A stretch of 64,000 nucleotides of DNA from Kribbella aluminosa (lineage in GTDB: Bacteria; Actinomycetota; Actinomycetes; Propionibacteriales; Kribbellaceae), in assembly GCF_017876295.1 (NCBI RefSeq), contig NZ_JAGINT010000002.1, positions 2,790,001 through 2,854,000 of the forward strand, in the 5' to 3' direction. This document shows, piece by piece, positions 48,780 to 57,576 of the stretch; positions within the stretch are counted from its first letter, which is position 1, and every line of letters begins with the position of its first letter. Position numbers and translations under genes: made by a program. A model generated the notes under the pieces. That model saw only the letters and a list, made by a program, of their open reading frames with translations. It was not told where the DNA came from and ran no database searches.

Positions 48780-50081
48780 TCATTCCTTGGCCAGGGCGTC
48801 GTTCATCGCGGCAGCGAGCTTCTTGCCGACCGTGTCTGCGGACGCCTTGCCCTGCCACAGCGGCGCCAGGGTGGGAGCCTCGAGTTGGTCCCACGCCTTG
48901 GTGTTCTTCGACGTCGGGTACAGATAGCCGTCGGCGGCGGCATCGATGAAGGTCTTCAGGTTCCAGTTCGGGATCGTCTTCAGGAAGGCGCCCTGGCTGC
49001 CGTCGTACGCCGGGATGACCTGACCGTCCTCGGCGACCGCTGCCGCGAACTCGGGACCGGCGATCCACTTCAGCACCTCGCGGGCGGCCGCCTTGTTCTT
49101 GGACCGCGAGGAGATGACCGTCGTGGTGCCGTTGAGGACGCACTGGTTGGTCTTCTTCGTGGGCAGCCGGACGATCTGGAAGTCCTTCGCCAGCTTCGAC
49201 CCGGACAGGTCGGACAGGTTGTACGACGCGGCCCAGGTCATCGCGCCCTTGCCGTTGATGAACCAGTCGGTCCCGGGGATGTCGGTCAGCTGCTGGATCG
49301 TCGGTGACGTGCCGTTGTTCAGCACGTCGCCGAAGAACTTCAGCCCTTCGATCGTCTCGGGCCGGTCATACCCGGACTTGTTCTGCTTCCGGTCGATCAC
49401 GTAGCCGCCGGCCGCCGGGATCGAGTTGTAGTAGGTGATCTGCGAGTCGCCCATCGCCGGCGTGAACCCGTAGATCCCTTGTCCCTTGAGCTTCGCGCTG
49501 ATCGCCGCGGCGGTCCTCAGGAACTGGTCCCAGGTCCAGTCGTCGGTCGGGTACTGCTGACCCGCATTGTCGAAGATCGACTTGTTGTAGAACAGCGCGA
49601 CCGAGTCGAAGTTGTTCGGTACGCCGTACTGCTTGTCCTGCCAGACGTACCGCTCGACCAGCGACTTCGGGTACTTCGCCAGGTCGAGCTGGCCGCCGGA
49701 CACGAGCTCGTCGATCGGGTCGATCATGCCCTCGGAGGCGTAGAGGTCGAACTGGACGCCGTTCATCGCGAACAGGTCGGGTGCGTTGCCCGCGCTCGCC
49801 TGGGTCTGCAGCTTGGTGAAGTAGTCCTTCCAGGGCGTCAGGGTGACCTCGAGCTTGATCCCCGGGAACTTCTGCTGAAAGGCCGGGAGCTGCTTCTTGA
49901 TCGCGTTGGCCGTGTATGACTCCCAGGTGGCGAAGGTGAGGTCGGCCTTGCCGGTTTCGCCCTCACCACCACTTCCTCCGCCGCTGCCCCCGTTCCCGCC
50001 GCAGCCTGCCAGGACGCCGGCCACGGCGGACGATGCGAGCCCGGCGAGCACTGTGCGCCGGTTGATCAGGTTTCGTGTCAT
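48780..50081 (-). CDS. CUT1 sugar-binding lipoprotein
   Basis: A 433-residue extracellular solute-binding protein (SBP family 1). It has twin-Arg plus lipobox start (RRTVLAGLASSAVAGVLAGC), a Gly-rich linker, then ADLTFATWESYTANAIKKQL and later GKGAMTWAASYN. The ATG overlaps the LacI stop. It captures an oligosaccharide; nearby alpha-galactosidases suggest alpha-galactosides, which is inference. Confidence 0.9.
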   Translation of the reverse strand: MTRNLINRRTVLAGLASSAVAGVLAGCGGNGGSGGGSGGEGETGKADLTFATWESYTANAIKKQLPAFQQKFPGIKLEVTLTPWKDYFTKLQTQASAGNAPDLFAMNGVQFDLYASEGMIDPIDELVSGGQLDLAKYPKSLVERYVWQDKQYGVPNNFDSVALFYNKSIFDNAGQQYPTDDWTWDQFLRTAAAISAKLKGQGIYGFTPAMGDSQITYYNSIPAAGGYVIDRKQNKSGYDRPETIEGLKFFGDVLNNGTSPTIQQLTDIPGTDWFINGKGAMTWAASYNLSDLSGSKLAKDFQIVRLPTKKTNQCVLNGTTTVISSRSKNKAAAREVLKWIAGPEFAAAVAEDGQVIPAYDGSQGAFLKTIPNWNLKTFIDAAADGYLYPTSKNTKAWDQLEAPTLAPLWQGKASADTVGKKLAAAMNDALAKE

Positions 50082-51103
50082 TGGGTATCTCCAGAAGAAG
50101 TTCTTGGATGACTGGTGGAGCCGCGTTCGAACAGCGACCACTCGAGGACCGCGCGGGTCGCGCGGGTGTCGTCCCCGAGTGCGCGGCGGCGTACCTGCCG
50201 CGCGATCTCGCCGTACTCGTCGGCCGCGCCAACGGTTGTCAGCGCCGGGGTGCTCATCGTGCCGTCCGGGATGTTGCCGGCGCCGACGACCGACAGTTCG
50301 CCGGGAATCCGGATCCCGCGGCGTTCTGCCGACTTGACGACACTGAGCGCCAGATAGTCCGAGGCGCAGAAGATCGCCGACGGCGGATCCGGCAGGTCGA
50401 GCAGATCGGACGCCGCCTGGTAGCTGCCGAGCGGCGTCGACCCGGCCGCCCGCAGAAAACCTTGGGGGATCGGGTAGCCGTTCGCCGCCATCTCGGCGAG
50501 GTACACCGCGGCGCGGTTGGGCCGGTCCTCGGTGTGGGGCTCCACCGTCAGACAGGCGATCCGGTCGTGACCCAGGCCGATCAGGTGACGCATCGAGAGT
50601 TCGCAGCCCGCGGTCGCGCGCGACTCGATGACGTCGTACCCGCCGCCGGGCAGGTTCTCGCCCAGGACGATGATCCGCTGCCCGCCGGCAACCAGTTCGT
50701 CGACGTGTGCCACGTCGACCGCGCCCCACAACCCGTCGATGAAGACCGCGTCCGGGTTCATCCGTTGCAGGGCGCCGTACCAGTTGCCGTCGGGCAGAAC
50801 GAGGGCCTGTACGTCGTGCTTCTCAAGTTCCTCGCTGACGGCCGAGACAACTGCCTGCACCCAGGGATCGGAGGTGACCGTCATGGCGAGCAGTACTTGT
50901 CCCGTACGTCCGGTGCGAGTGGCCAGGGCGGAGGCGTTCGCACGGTAGTGCAGCCGCCTGGCGGCCTCACGGACCCGGAGCTCGGTGGATTCGGCCACCT
51001 TGGCCCGGGAGTCGATGCGGCTTCGACCGGTGAGCACGTACGACGCGGTCGCAATGGAGACGCCGGCCGCTCGGGCGACGTCGCGAAGGGTGACCCGTCG
51101 CAT
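50078..51103 (-). CDS. LacI-family repressor of the CUT1 operon
   Basis: A 341-residue regulator with HTH (MRRVTLRDVARAAGVSIATA) and hinge helix (VREAARRLHYRANASALATR), and a periplasmic-binding-like effector domain (AIFCASDYLALSVVKSAERR). It is the first gene of the operon, ahead of the binding protein (ATGA overlap), so repressor and transporter share one promoter. Confidence 0.9.
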   Translation of the reverse strand: MRRVTLRDVARAAGVSIATASYVLTGRSRIDSRAKVAESTELRVREAARRLHYRANASALATRTGRTGQVLLAMTVTSDPWVQAVVSAVSEELEKHDVQALVLPDGNWYGALQRMNPDAVFIDGLWGAVDVAHVDELVAGGQRIIVLGENLPGGGYDVIESRATAGCELSMRHLIGLGHDRIACLTVEPHTEDRPNRAAVYLAEMAANGYPIPQGFLRAAGSTPLGSYQAASDLLDLPDPPSAIFCASDYLALSVVKSAERRGIRIPGELSVVGAGNIPDGTMSTPALTTVGAADEYGEIARQVRRRALGDDTRATRAVLEWSLFERGSTSHPRTSSGDTQ

Positions 51104-51133
51104 CGTGAACCATCCCGTCGTATTGCGTGTCCT

Positions 51134-51147
51134 CTTAATCGTTTAAG
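51134..51147. promoter_or_regulatory. LacI-type operator
   Basis: CTTAATCGTTTAAG, a near-perfect palindrome around a central CG as LacI-family proteins prefer, 31 bases upstream of the repressor-led operon. Confidence 0.65.
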
Positions 51148-51309
51148 GCAGCCTGTGGGAACAGCCCGGGTCGTCACAAGGACTTCGCGATGCGCAAGGA
51201 GCAATGGCCGTATTGCAAAACGAGTCCGGAAGTATCGACGGGCCGTCCGTCGCTGAGCTCTTGGCCTTATGTGCTAACTTTCGGAATCCCTTTCGTATGC
51301 AGGAGACAG

Positions 51310-52479
51310 ATGCGGGCGAAGAGTTTCGGTGATCTGGCGTCGAGGGCAAGCTGCCTGACGGCCCTGCGTACTCTCGGTGCCGGCACGGTCTCCGAGATCG
51401 CGGAAGCTGCCGGAACCTCGCGACAGACGGTCGACGTCGCGCTTGCCAGGCTTGCTGAGATGGGGCTCGCGGAGTACAGGGTGGACTCCGTCCTGCCGCA
51501 CGAAGGCGGCGGCCGGCCCGCGCGGGTGTCCCGGTTCCGGGCCGACGCGGGGTACGTCGTCGGTGTCGATCTGATCGGTACGACGGTCAAGGTGGCGCTG
51601 GCCGACCTCGCCGGACGGTGGGTGCGAGTCGGATCCCTTCGGCCGCCGACGCCGACCAGCGATCGCCCGGCTCTCGATCCGGTCGTGGCGGCCGTGCGTG
51701 ATGTCGTGGACGAGGCCGGAGTCGACCGGTCCCTGCTGCGAGCGGTCGGAGTCGGGACCTCGGGCGTGCCGAGCCCGGACGGAAGCATGCTGACGTCGCC
51801 GCTGATCAAGCCGTGGACCGAGGGCAACGTCGGCAGGCAGTTGTCGGACCTGCTCGGTGTCCCAGTCGTGCTGGACAACGACCTGACGCTGGGCGCGATC
51901 GCCGAGTCACGCCTGGGCGCCCTGCGTGGGGCGGCGACCGCGGTTTTCGCCGAGACGTTCTACAACCTGTCGGCCCGGATTCTCATCGATGGTGCCGTCG
52001 TCCGGGGGCGGAGCGGGGTTGCGGGCGAGTTCGGTGTACTGAAGGCCTTCGGTCGGCGCAGGAGCCGGCTCGAGACGTACTTCAGCGATGTCGGCCGAAT
52101 GGACGAGGTGCTGCATCGACTGGCCGATGGCTCGGATGAGCCTGCTGACACCGCGGAACTGGACGAGTTGGTCGAGGCGATGGCAGCGCCGCTCGCCGGT
52201 CTGGTATTGGCGGTCGACCCGGACGTGATCGCGCTGGGTGGGCGGCTCGGCAGGTACGCGAGCGTACTCGCGAAGCCGTTGCGGGCGGCGCTCCGTGATG
52301 CGATCGAGGGTGGGCCGCCGGTCGATCCGCGCATCGTCGGTGCCGAGTTCGTGACCGAAGGCGTGCTGGTCGGTGCGATCGACCAGGCCTTCGCGCGGTT
52401 CCCGGACCGCATCTACGGGCTGGACAGCATCCAGCCACCTACGCAGCTCCTGCCGGCCGAAGCGGCCTTCGCCGTCTGA
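51310..52479 (+). CDS. ROK-family regulator without kinase motifs
   Basis: A 389-residue protein. An N-terminal wHTH (LRTLGAGTVSEIAEAAGTSR, QTVDVALARLAEMGLAEYRV) precedes a ROK fold (GYVVGVDLIGTTVKVALADL, VGVGTSGVPSPDGSMLTSPL, VPVVLDNDLTLGAIAESRLG). The ATP-binding GTGIGxG loop reads AETFYNLSARILIDG, and the zinc cluster CxCGxxGCxE is absent (FGRRRSRLETYFS). It should sense sugar without phosphorylating it. ATG 51310 follows AGGAG by five bases. Divergent from the LacI operon. Confidence 0.82.
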   Translation: MRAKSFGDLASRASCLTALRTLGAGTVSEIAEAAGTSRQTVDVALARLAEMGLAEYRVDSVLPHEGGGRPARVSRFRADAGYVVGVDLIGTTVKVALADLAGRWVRVGSLRPPTPTSDRPALDPVVAAVRDVVDEAGVDRSLLRAVGVGTSGVPSPDGSMLTSPLIKPWTEGNVGRQLSDLLGVPVVLDNDLTLGAIAESRLGALRGAATAVFAETFYNLSARILIDGAVVRGRSGVAGEFGVLKAFGRRRSRLETYFSDVGRMDEVLHRLADGSDEPADTAELDELVEAMAAPLAGLVLAVDPDVIALGGRLGRYASVLAKPLRAALRDAIEGGPPVDPRIVGAEFVTEGVLVGAIDQAFARFPDRIYGLDSIQPPTQLLPAEAAFAV

Positions 52480-52872
52480 GACCGTGAGGCGCTCGAAGGG
52501 CATCGTTGTCAGCGCCGGAAACATGCGCCTCGCGGAACAGCCCGCATCACATCTGCGTGTCGCGTTCGCCGACGGCGTGAATCGAATCAGCTGACCGCAG
52601 AACCCCGCAACCTGTCGCGTTTGCTCCGTTGACACGCAGAACCAGGCCCGAGCGAACGCTCGTGCCAGCCACGTCCGCGAACCCGGCGCACGACAGCCGC
52701 AGCTTGGGCCGGGCGAAAGGCTTCCGGCTATGGCTCCTATAACCGGAAGTAGTTGCTCGGGGCCTTGACTTCGTGACCGCGCAATTTGAACATAAGTGCG
52801 CGCGCTAGCTCAGAAATACACAGAAATCATCATGATCGAAAGATCGACACCCTTACCGTCCTGAGGAGTGAG
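52480..52872. promoter_or_regulatory. Upstream region of the GH27 gene with an inverted repeat
   Basis: No gene is seen here. CTTCCGGCTAT (52721-52731) and its near-inverse at 52739-52749 (ATAACCGGAAG) form a dyad with one mismatch. A TTGACT ... AACATA pair (about 52763-52792) could be the promoter. The dyad lies just upstream of it, as for an activator or repressor of the GH27 operon. Confidence 0.5.
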
Positions 52873-54852
52873 ATGCGACGCTTGCTTGCTGTTTCCGTTG
52901 CGGTGCTTGCGATGGCTGTGTCACCGGCGCGGGCCGCGGTCGCCGCACCGGGCGCCGAGTCGGACGCCACCGACACCGGAACCCTCGGCGCTCGGCCGCC
53001 GATGGGATGGAACTCCTGGAACACCTTTGGCTGCAACATCAACGAGAAGCTCATCCGGGAGGCCGCCGACAGCCTGGTGTCCTCGGGGATGGCGAAGGCC
53101 GGCTACCAGTACGTCAACATCGACGACTGCTGGGCCGAGAAGGATCGAGACCCGGTCACCGGTCAGTACGTGCCGAGCCGGACACGGTTCCCGAGCGGGA
53201 TCAAGGCGCTCGCCGACTACGTACATGCCAAGGGCCTGAAGCTGGGGATCTACACCAGTGCCGGCACGCTGACCTGCGCCAAGACGATGCCGGGCAGTCT
53301 CGGTCATGAGGACCTCGACGCCCGGACTTTCGCGTCCTGGGATGTCGACCTGCTGAAGTACGACAACTGCAACAACCAGGGCGTTCCGGCGAAGGATCGC
53401 TACCAGGCCATGGGTGACGCACTCCGCAAGTCCGGCAGAGACATCCTCTACAGCATCTGCGAGTGGGGCGCGAACGACCCGTGGTTGTGGGGCAAGTCGG
53501 TCGGCGGACAGATGTGGCGGACGACCGGTGACATCAACGCCTCGTGGGGCAGTGTGATGTCGATCCTCGATCAGCAGGCCGCGTTGTCGCCGTACTCCGG
53601 TCCGGGTGGCTGGAACGACCCGGACATGCTGGAGGTCGGCAACCCGGGACTCACGGTGGCGGAGAGCCGGGCGCACATGAGCCTGTGGTCGTTGCTCAAC
53701 GCACCGTTGATCGCCGGAAACGACGTCCGGTCGATGCCGGCCTGGGTCCGCACGATGCTGACCGATCCCGACGTACTCGCTGTCGACCAGGACTGGGGCG
53801 GCCGCCAGGGGATGAGGATCCGCGACGACGGCGACCAGGAGGTCTGGTCCAAGCCGATGTCCGATGGCTCAGTGGCGGTCGTCCTGCTGAATCGCGGCGC
53901 GGCTGCGCAGACCATCTCGACCTCGGCCGCCGAGCTGAAGTTGCCCGAGGCGAAGGCGTACACGGTCCGGGATCTCTGGGCCAACACCGAAGCGGCGTCG
54001 AACGGCGCGATCCGCGCCCAGGTCGGCTCGCATGACGCGGTCATGTTGCGGATCACTCCCGGCACCACGACCGCATTGCCGCCGCTGGTGACTGTGGTGG
54101 TGCAGCCGTCGGCACCGTACGTCGAGGACAACGCACCCGTGAAGGTGCAGGTCAAGGTGTACAACGACGGTACGTCGAGCATCGACGGTGTCCGTGTCGA
54201 TCTGACCGCTCCCGAGACCTGGACGGCGAAGCCTGCGGGATCGACTCGGATCGCCTCGATCAGGGCCGGCCAGATCGGCAGCGCGACCTGGTCGGTGAGT
54301 GCGGATCGTCCCGACGCCGGGCCGGTAGACCTCGGTGCAAGCGCCAGTTGGCTGTGGCGACGGAACGCGTACTCCGACGGTGGCGCAGGCCGCTTCGTTG
54401 TCGCGACCCGGCCGCCCGCCGGGGAATCGAACCTCTCGGATCTGACCCTGCTCTCGTCCCAGAACGGGTGGGGCCCGGTGGAGCGGGACCAGAGCAACGG
54501 TGAGGCCGGAGCCGGTGACGGGAACCCACTGACGATCGCAGGTGTCCAGTACGCCAAGGGATTCGGGACACACGCCCCCAGCTCGATCGACTTCTTCCTG
54601 GGGTCGCATTGCTCGCGCCTGACGGTGACCGCCGGCATCGATGACGAGGTAGGCGACCAGGGACGAGCCGGCTTCGAGATCCGCGGCGACGACGCGGTAC
54701 TGGCCTCCACCGAGGCAACCGGTGCCGGGCCAGCGGTCCCACTGACCGTTGACCTTACCGGAGTGCAGCACCTGGAACTACGCACCACGAACGTGGACGG
54801 CCCCAACTTCGACCACACCGACTGGGCGCAGCCGAAGATCACCTGCGCCTGA
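52873..54852 (+). CDS. Secreted alpha-galactosidase, GH27 with NPCBM module
   Basis: A 659-residue protein. A signal peptide (LLAVSVAVLAMAVSPARA) precedes a GH27 barrel with RPPMGWNSWNTFGCNINEKL, YVNIDDCW, nucleophile in DLLKYDNCN and acid/base Asp in GGWNDPDMLEVG. A C-terminal beta domain, an Ig-like linker and an NPCBM sugar-binding module follow (SDLTLLSSQNGWGPVERDQS, AKGFGTHAPSSIDFFLGSHC). ATG 52873 follows GAGGAGTGAG. It releases galactose outside the cell, which the next transporter could import. Confidence 0.93.
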   Translation: MRRLLAVSVAVLAMAVSPARAAVAAPGAESDATDTGTLGARPPMGWNSWNTFGCNINEKLIREAADSLVSSGMAKAGYQYVNIDDCWAEKDRDPVTGQYVPSRTRFPSGIKALADYVHAKGLKLGIYTSAGTLTCAKTMPGSLGHEDLDARTFASWDVDLLKYDNCNNQGVPAKDRYQAMGDALRKSGRDILYSICEWGANDPWLWGKSVGGQMWRTTGDINASWGSVMSILDQQAALSPYSGPGGWNDPDMLEVGNPGLTVAESRAHMSLWSLLNAPLIAGNDVRSMPAWVRTMLTDPDVLAVDQDWGGRQGMRIRDDGDQEVWSKPMSDGSVAVVLLNRGAAAQTISTSAAELKLPEAKAYTVRDLWANTEAASNGAIRAQVGSHDAVMLRITPGTTTALPPLVTVVVQPSAPYVEDNAPVKVQVKVYNDGTSSIDGVRVDLTAPETWTAKPAGSTRIASIRAGQIGSATWSVSADRPDAGPVDLGASASWLWRRNAYSDGGAGRFVVATRPPAGESNLSDLTLLSSQNGWGPVERDQSNGEAGAGDGNPLTIAGVQYAKGFGTHAPSSIDFFLGSHCSRLTVTAGIDDEVGDQGRAGFEIRGDDAVLASTEATGAGPAVPLTVDLTGVQHLELRTTNVDGPNFDHTDWAQPKITCA

Positions 54853-54860
54853 CAGAACCT

Positions 54861-54896
54861 CCCTTGGCCTTGCTCAGGTGCCGGGCAGGCCAAGGG
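54861..54896 (+). terminator. Hairpin after the GH27 gene
   Basis: CCCTTGGCCT and AGGCCAAGGG form a perfect ten-pair stem with a 16-base loop, nine bases after the stop codon. Confidence 0.7.
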
Positions 54897-54994
54897 CAGG
54901 CAGTTCCTCCAGGGCGGAGGAGGGCACTACCTACCACCGTGCCGTTCTGAGCACGGCGGAACAGCAGGACCAGCACAGAATCACTGGAGGAGTC

Positions 54995-56026
54995 ATGAAG
55001 TACACCCGTCGTGGTGTTGTGGTACCCGTTGTCGCGGTCGGCGTCCTCGCCGCCCTGCTGGCCGGCTGTTCGAGCGGTGCAGAGTCCTCCGGGGAGGCGA
55101 CCGTGAGCGCGCCGAAGTCCGGCAAGCTGACGATCGCGCTGCTGCAGAAGCAGGGCGATCAGCAGTACTTCGTAGACGAGGCGACCGGTGCGAAGGACGA
55201 GGCCAAGAAGTTGGGCGATGTCGAGGTGAAGGTGATCGACCTCGGTACGGACGCCAACAAGGCGATCAGCGAGCTCGACAACGTCATCGCTCAGAAGGTC
55301 GACGGTATCGCGATCGTCGTTCCGGACCAGAAGATCGGCCCGCAGGTGATCGATGCGGCCAAGGCGGCCGGGATTCCGCTGGTCGCGTCCGACGACGCGA
55401 TCTCGTCCGGTGACGGCAAGCCGGCACCGTTCGTCGGCTTCGATGGCCATGGCATGGGCATGGAGGTGGGCAAGAAGGCGGCCGAGCTGTACAAGGCCGC
55501 GGGCTGGACCGCCGCCGACACCAGGATCATCGCGGGCTGGAAGCAGGACCTGAAGACGTGTGGAGACCGGGTCCAGGGTGCTGCCGAGGCGTTCAAGGAA
55601 GGGATCGGCGGCGGCGAGGCGCCGAAGACAATCGAGCTCGGTACCGACAACTCGGTGGGTGACGCGCTGAACAAGACCGGTGCGGCGCTGACCGACAACC
55701 ACGCCGTGAAGCACTGGGTGGTCTGGGGCTGCAACGACGAGAACGAGACCGGCATCGTCACCGGCCTGCAGAACGGGAAAGTTGCCCCCGACAACATCAT
55801 CGGTGTGGGGCTCGGTGCGTATCTGACCTGCAAGGACTGGAAGGCCGGACAGACGACCGGCAACAAGGCCGCGCTGTACATCGGCGGCCCGGCGGTCGGC
55901 AGTGCCGCCGTCCGGGTGCTGACCGAGAACCTGCGAGGCCAGAAGCCGCTGCCGGAGAGGACGATCGCCAAGACGCAGATCGTGGATGCCAAGACCTGGC
56001 AGAGCAGCGGCCTGGTTTGCACCTGA
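54995..56026 (+). CDS. CUT2 monosaccharide-binding lipoprotein (AraF-like)
   Basis: A 343-residue lipoprotein (VGVLAALLAGCSSG) of the periplasmic-binding-protein type used for pentoses/hexoses. It has KSGKLTIALLQKQGDQQYFV, DGIAIVVPDQKIGPQVIDAA and HWVVWGCNDENETGIVTGLQ. The TIALLQKQGDQ start recalls AraF. GGAGGAG precedes ATG 54995. It lies directly after a secreted alpha-galactosidase and ahead of its ATPase and permease, so galactose or arabinose is a reasonable ligand guess. Confidence 0.87.
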   Translation: MKYTRRGVVVPVVAVGVLAALLAGCSSGAESSGEATVSAPKSGKLTIALLQKQGDQQYFVDEATGAKDEAKKLGDVEVKVIDLGTDANKAISELDNVIAQKVDGIAIVVPDQKIGPQVIDAAKAAGIPLVASDDAISSGDGKPAPFVGFDGHGMGMEVGKKAAELYKAAGWTAADTRIIAGWKQDLKTCGDRVQGAAEAFKEGIGGGEAPKTIELGTDNSVGDALNKTGAALTDNHAVKHWVVWGCNDENETGIVTGLQNGKVAPDNIIGVGLGAYLTCKDWKAGQTTGNKAALYIGGPAVGSAAVRVLTENLRGQKPLPERTIAKTQIVDAKTWQSSGLVCT

Positions 56027-56046
56027 TCCGGACGGGAGCCGACACA

Positions 56047-57576
56047 GTGGGCGCAGTACAACCCTCCGCTTCCGAGGTTCTGGTAGCGCGGGGCATCACC
56101 AAGAGATTTGTCGGCGTTCGCGCGCTGACGCAGGTCGATCTCGCCGTCCGCGGTGGCGAGGTCCTCGCCCTGATGGGGGAGAACGGCGCGGGGAAGTCGA
56201 CGTTGCTCAAGATCATCACCGGTGACTACCAGCCGGACGAGGGATCGCTGATGCTCGACGACGCCGTCGTCGGGTACTCGTCGCCGGCAGGGGCGCATCG
56301 CGCCGGAGTCAGGGTGATCGCCCAGGAGCCGGAGATCGTCCCGCACGTCGACGTGGCGGAGAACGTGTACGCCGGTGCGTTGCCGCGCCGCGGCCGGATG
56401 TACTCGCGGCGCCGGGCGCACGAGCAATGCGCCCGGGACATCGACAGACTCGGTCTGACCGGGTTCCTGCGGCCCGGCACGCTGGGCCGGCGGCTGTCGC
56501 CGGCGCAACGCCAGCTCGTCGAGATCATGCGCGGCCTGGTCGGCGCGGTCCGGGTGGTCGCGTTCGACGAGCCGACGTCGTCGCTGTCCGATCACGAGGT
56601 GGAGATCCTGTTCGGGCTGATCCGGCGCCTCCGCGACGACGGCGTGGCGGTGATCTACGTCTCGCACCGAATGAAGGAGATCTTCGCCGTGGCAGACCGG
56701 ATCGCGGTCCTGCGCGACGGTCGGCTCGTCGGTGTGCGCAGCGCCTCCGAGACCAACGAGGACGAGCTGGTCCGGATGATGGTGGGCCGCGAACTGCAGG
56801 CGATGACCCGTCCCGCCCGGAGCCCTGGTGAGGTCGTCCTGTCGGTGGAGAACATGACAAGCGACGAGGTCCGCGGCATCGACCTCCAGGTTCGCCGGGG
56901 CGAGGTGGTCGCCCTGGCGGGGCTGGTCGGCGCGGGCCGGTCGGAGTTGGTGCGTGCCGTCGTCGGCGACCTGCCGATCCGCTCCGGAGCCGTCCGCATG
57001 AACGGGCGCGCGCTGCGTCTGCGATCCCCGCACGACGCCGTTCGTGCCGGGATCGGCTTCGCCCCTGAGGAACGCAAGGCCGAGGCCCTGGTGCTGGAGC
57101 GAAGCGTGCGGGAGAACATCTCGCTTGCTGTCCTGGACCGCATCCGGCAGTTCCGATTCGTTCGGCGGCGGCGCGAGCAGGAGTTGGTCAGCGGCTACGT
57201 GAGTTCGCTGCGGATCAAGACTCCGAGCGCGGAACAGCAGGTCCGCAAGCTGTCCGGTGGCAACCAGCAGAAGGTGGTCTTGGCCCGCTGGCTGGCTCGC
57301 GATCCCGAACTGCTGATCCTGGACGAGCCGACCCGCGGCGTCGATGTCGGCGCGAAGGCCGAGATCTACACCGTGATCAACCAACTGGCCGAGCGCGGTA
57401 CGGCGATCCTCGTCGTGTCGTCGGAGCTGCCCGAGGTAATCGCCCTCGCCGATCGCGTGCTGGTGATGCGGGAGGGTCGGATCACGGGCGAGCTGCCGGC
57501 CGGCCCGACCGAAGAGCAGATCCTCGCGTTGGCCATGACGGCCGATTCGCAGAACCTGAAGGAGAGCCCCGCGTGA
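56047..57576 (+). CDS. CUT2 sugar ABC ATPase (AraG/MglA-like, two NBDs)
   Basis: A 509-residue double ATPase. NBD1 has MGENGAGKSTLLK, a divergent signature (RRLSPAQRQLVEI) and Walker B VVAFDEPTSSLS. NBD2 has LAGLVGAGRSELVR, signature KLSGGNQQKVVLARWL and LLILDEPTRGVDVG. Start GTG 56047 follows GGGAG; it ends four bases into the permease gene. Confidence 0.88.
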   Translation: MGAVQPSASEVLVARGITKRFVGVRALTQVDLAVRGGEVLALMGENGAGKSTLLKIITGDYQPDEGSLMLDDAVVGYSSPAGAHRAGVRVIAQEPEIVPHVDVAENVYAGALPRRGRMYSRRRAHEQCARDIDRLGLTGFLRPGTLGRRLSPAQRQLVEIMRGLVGAVRVVAFDEPTSSLSDHEVEILFGLIRRLRDDGVAVIYVSHRMKEIFAVADRIAVLRDGRLVGVRSASETNEDELVRMMVGRELQAMTRPARSPGEVVLSVENMTSDEVRGIDLQVRRGEVVALAGLVGAGRSELVRAVVGDLPIRSGAVRMNGRALRLRSPHDAVRAGIGFAPEERKAEALVLERSVRENISLAVLDRIRQFRFVRRRREQELVSGYVSSLRIKTPSAEQQVRKLSGGNQQKVVLARWLARDPELLILDEPTRGVDVGAKAEIYTVINQLAERGTAILVVSSELPEVIALADRVLVMREGRITGELPAGPTEEQILALAMTADSQNLKESPA

